From NCBI GenBank assembly GCA_050692195.1, contig JBOGVA010000007.1, positions 1-58,471 on the forward strand: a DNA stretch of 58,471 nt, read 5' to 3'. Below, one piece after another: positions 56,322 to 58,471 of the stretch. Below the pieces are notes generated by a model. It did not search any database. It was given only the letters and a program-made list of their open reading frames with translations, and had not been told where the DNA came from. The translations under genes were made by a program, and so were the position numbers. The DNA comes from JBOGVA01 sp050692195. GTDB taxonomy: Bacteria; Actinomycetota; UBA4738. Numbering within the stretch: the first letter of the stretch is position 1; each line of letters opens with the position of its first letter.

Positions 56322-56409
56322 TGAGCAGCGTCACGAAGATCCCGATCATCATGAGGGCGAACAGCAGGAACGCGTCGCTTCCGTTGGTGATCGCCGCCAG
56401 AAGATCCAT
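56305..56409 (-). CDS. 34-residue single-helix membrane peptide
   Basis: A small ORF, MDLLAAITNGSDAFLLFALM then MIGIFVTLLITISR, consisting of a short polar head and one membrane helix. A good GGAG lies 5 nt before the ATG. It is the last gene of the minus-strand quinol-oxidation operon, 24 nt after the preceding gene, and its 3' end overlaps hemL by 17 nt. Size and position resemble small accessory subunits of cytochrome bc or oxidase complexes; this is inference. Confidence 0.65.
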   Translation of the reverse strand: MDLLAAITNGSDAFLLFALMMIGIFVTLLITISR

Positions 56410-56433
56410 GTCTTCTCCTCGTCCTCTCCGTCG

Positions 56434-57156
56434 CTAGGCCGGCCCGTACCAGGGAGGCGTCGTCCCCCCGGTGAGGATGGCCTTTCGCCTCTTCTCCGCC
56501 CGGTCCAGGAACGGCAGGTGGATCAGGAACCCCAGGATCGAGGCGCCCAGGAAGGCGAAGGAATAGATCGGGACGTTTCCCGAGTCGTGGGCCGCGAACA
56601 CCGTGACCTCCGGCCCACCGGCGCTGAAGAACGCGCGGGCTCCCGCCAGGGGCGTACCGTCCCCTGCCCTCGTGAAGTACACGTCCTGGACCGCGAAGGC
56701 GGTCGGCTCCAGTTCTTCACCCTGCTCGCCCAGCTGCTCGTGCGCGAGAGCCGCCAGGTAGTTCTGGACTTCGGCCGTCACCGTATCGACGGCTGTCTGG
56801 GTCGAGGAATCTCCTCGACGCCAGGGCGGACCCGGGTACGTCGCGGTCTGCGGATACTGCGTCCTCTCGGGACCGGTCCCGGCGGCGAACACCTTCCAAT
56901 GCGGCTCCGTTCCCCGGGGTCCCTGGTTCACCAGCAGTCCGGTCACTCCGAGGATCGGGGGCTGCCCGAACGCCCAGAGCATGGAGAAGATGATCATCCA
57001 CCCGAAGAAGGAGACGGCCAGGACCAGGTAGGCCATGCGGAGGCCGAACACCGCGGTCATCATCATGTACACGCTGCCCACGAACAGGACGAACGCCGCC
57101 ACGGTGACGGTGATCCCCTTCACGAAGTCGGGTTCGTCCGCCAGCAGCTCGATCAT
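56434..57156 (-). CDS. membrane protein of the respiratory operon, unknown function
   Basis: A 240-residue protein with two adjacent N-terminal membrane helices (about 13-35 and 42-64) and a third near 200-220 before a basic tail. Between them is an extracytoplasmic domain of about 130 residues (Trp/Tyr/Pro-rich HWKVFAAGTGPERTQYPQTATY start, then VQDVYFTRAGDG). No haem or metal motif is present. It lies 7 nt after the cytochrome c gene, so it is probably an accessory subunit of the same complex. The family is not recognised. Confidence 0.7.
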   Translation of the reverse strand: MIELLADEPDFVKGITVTVAAFVLFVGSVYMMMTAVFGLRMAYLVLAVSFFGWMIIFSMLWAFGQPPILGVTGLLVNQGPRGTEPHWKVFAAGTGPERTQYPQTATYPGPPWRRGDSSTQTAVDTVTAEVQNYLAALAHEQLGEQGEELEPTAFAVQDVYFTRAGDGTPLAGARAFFSAGGPEVTVFAAHDSGNVPIYSFAFLGASILGFLIHLPFLDRAEKRRKAILTGGTTPPWYGPA

Positions 57157-57163
57157 GGCGTCC

Positions 57164-57871
57164 TCACGGGCTGGGAGAGGGCGAAGGGGTGGGCGACGGC
57201 GTTGGCGAGGGACCCCCGCCTGCCTGCTGCGGCGGGTTGATGCACAGGTTCTGTTCGTCCGGGACGGTCTGGATCGACAGGACGTAGTTCACCAGGTCGT
57301 TGATCTGCTGATCGTGCATGGCCCCGGCGAACCGCACGCTCCAGGACGGCATGTCGGTCCCCGGGCGGCCCTCGGCGATCGTGTCGATGACCTGTTGCAG
57401 CGTCAATCGCTCGCAGACGGTCTGCAAGTTGGGCACGGGCACCACCATTTCGTTGTACACGTTCTGGCCACCCGTCAGCCCGGGCCCGTGGCACCGTTCG
57501 CAGTCGAACCCGAGCTGGTTCTCCTCGTCCCCGCGCATGCTGGTCAGCCTGCCTCGCTCGACGGACTCGTCCACGATCGTGGTCGTATCGGCGGCGTTCG
57601 TATCCTCCTCCAGCAGCCACACCGCTGGGACCCAGATGGCCATGAGCAGGACCAGGAGCGCCCCCCATACCAGGAGCTTCTCCAGCAGGGGCTTCTCCAG
57701 GTCGGGGTCGGAGGGGCCCGGCTGCATCCCCTTCGGGATGTCCAGCTCCGGCGTGCGGCGGGGGCGGCGGAGCGACGCCATCGCGGCCCCGCCGGCGATG
57801 AGGATGACGAGCCCGGAGACGATCCCGATCAGGATCGCCTGGAGCGCCGACAGCGCAACGAACGGACTCAC
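57164..57871 (-). CDS. membrane-anchored mono-haem cytochrome c
   Basis: A 235-residue protein: membrane helices at about 10-32 and 66-86, then a periplasmic class I cytochrome c domain. The single haem site is CERCH (124-128) in LGFDCERCHGPGLTGGQN, with the axial Met likely Met174 (RPGTDMPSW). The C-terminus is a Pro/Ser/Thr repeat (SPTPSPTPSPSPS). It is downstream of the Rieske gene (22 nt gap) and probably accepts electrons from it. GTG start; no strong Shine-Dalgarno. Confidence 0.92.
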   Translation of the reverse strand: MSPFVALSALQAILIGIVSGLVILIAGGAAMASLRRPRRTPELDIPKGMQPGPSDPDLEKPLLEKLLVWGALLVLLMAIWVPAVWLLEEDTNAADTTTIVDESVERGRLTSMRGDEENQLGFDCERCHGPGLTGGQNVYNEMVVPVPNLQTVCERLTLQQVIDTIAEGRPGTDMPSWSVRFAGAMHDQQINDLVNYVLSIQTVPDEQNLCINPPQQAGGGPSPTPSPTPSPSPSP

Positions 57872-57893
57872 AGCGAACGCGGCCCTCGGTCCA

Positions 57894-58471
57894 TCAACCC
57901 ACGCAGAACGGCCCCTCGGGGGCCTGCCGGATGGTGTCCGTGCCCCGGGGCGGACCGGTGATGATCGTGGAGGTGTCCACCTTGAGCTGCCCGTCCTCCA
58001 CGATCACCGGGAAGCGGTGCAGACCCGTGGGCGCCGGCCCGAGGGTGAACTCGCCCGCGTAGTTGTACTTCGAGCCGTGGCACGGGCACTCGAACCACTG
58101 GCTCTGCTGGCAGAACGGGACCCGGCATCCCAGGTGGGCGCACTTCTGGTAGACGGCCATGAGCCCCTCGGCGGTGATTCCCTCGTACAGGCCGCCGGCC
58201 TGGTCCCCCGTCCCGGAGTAGGTGACGAGGTAGAAGCGACCCACGCCGTAGTAGTAGGGCTGGCGGCTCTCCCGGATCTGATCCTTGACCACCTGGGGCG
58301 AGTCGGGAACCGTGATGAGCGAGCCGAACCCACCCGCGAGGTTCGGCCACAGGAAGGCGAGCGTGGCTCCCCCGAACTGGGCGGTGAATACCCCCAGCGA
58401 GGCGAGCAGGCCGCCACGGAAGAAGTCCCGGCGCGACACCACAACCCGTTGCTTTGGGGCCGGTGCGGGCG
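57894..58471 (-). CDS. Rieske iron-sulfur protein of a quinol:cytochrome c reductase (5' end outside window)
   Basis: At least 182 residues, with a Tat-type N-terminus (SRRDFFRGGLLASLG) and a membrane anchor. The [2Fe-2S] boxes are CAHLGC and CPCHGS, counted from GTG 58442: Cys101/His103 and Cys119/His122 as ligands, with Cys106 and Cys121 as the disulfide. An extra Cys111 lies between them. The open frame runs without a stop to the window edge (PAPAPKQRVVVSRRD), so the true start may be outside. Cytochrome b is expected upstream but is not visible here. Confidence 0.92.
   Translation of the reverse strand, partial: PAPAPKQRVVVSRRDFFRGGLLASLGVFTAQFGGATLAFLWPNLAGGFGSLITVPDSPQVVKDQIRESRQPYYYGVGRFYLVTYSGTGDQAGGLYEGITAEGLMAVYQKCAHLGCRVPFCQQSQWFECPCHGSKYNYAGEFTLGPAPTGLHRFPVIVEDGQLKVDTSTIITGPPRGTDTIRQAPEGPFCVG

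Overview
This is a GC-rich chromosomal segment with almost no gaps, no insertion sequences, no CRISPR array and no prophage. It looks like an actinobacterial (Actinomycetota) chromosome, probably a deep or uncultured lineage. The signs are: gene order rho - rpmE - DUF1385 - prfA - prmC - sua5 - glyA - wecA - atp operon - murA; a 31-residue bS22-type ribosomal protein; a MarP-like membrane serine protease; a rex-hemA-C-D-B cluster; a Rho with a long charged insert; and many GTG/TTG starts. That assignment is inferred from gene content, not from a phylogeny.

Layout. 1-4000: a cysteine-rich Tat-exported protein, a DinB-like protein, tRNA-Arg(CCG) divergent from argS, and a GNAT acetyltransferase. 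4-7.4 kb: a glycogen-debranching-type glycosidase and a convergent MarP-like protease. 7.5-11.4 kb: a metallophosphoesterase, a cyclic 2,3-diphosphoglycerate synthetase, a 2-phosphoglycerate kinase and a small transaldolase, i.e. a complete two-step route from 2-phosphoglycerate to cyclic 2,3-DPG. 11.4-20.2 kb: transcription termination, translation termination and tRNA modification (rho, rpmE, prfA, prmC, sua5), glyA and a WecA-type glycosyl-carrier transferase. 20.2-27.9 kb: the complete F1Fo ATP synthase operon, with a near-perfect Rex operator at an upstream -10 box. 27.9-32.2 kb: murA, an AlkP-like membrane fusion protein and an AcuC-type deacetylase. 32.3-37.2 kb: a large cyclase-ATPase-TPR regulator, then two paralogous ~100-residue peptides with duplicated promoters and the same C-terminal RVxFF ending, followed by a haem-oxygenase-like diiron enzyme. 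This is the best candidate for an undescribed system. 37.2-44.9 kb: an SDR, a phosphatase-annotated family, a CLP1-like P-loop kinase, bS22, a SAM hydrolase, a VOC protein, a TIM-barrel isomerase, an acyl-CoA ligase and membrane proteins. 45-49.4 kb: a secreted DUF4331 protein, a TPR protein and a NicO-type Ni/Co transporter behind a structured leader. 49.6-56.3 kb: a Grx-like protein, rex and all five enzymes from glutamyl-tRNA to uroporphyrinogen III (hemA, C, D, B, L). 56.3 kb to the end, minus strand: a Rieske protein (cut by the window edge), a membrane-anchored mono-haem cytochrome c, a membrane protein and a 34-residue membrane peptide, part of a quinol oxidation complex.

How it fits together: Rex (an NADH/NAD+ sensor) sits in the same window as the ATP synthase, the haem supply genes and quinol:cytochrome c genes. 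Candidate Rex sites occur before atp and before rex-hem, so much of the segment reads as a redox-linked energy-metabolism region. A repeated regulatory theme is a TANNNT -10 box placed only 6-11 nt before a start codon, suggesting widespread leaderless transcription. At hemL/DCC two such boxes overlap on opposite strands and share one TA step.

Limits: all assignments come from reading motifs by eye. No alignment, folding or database search was run.
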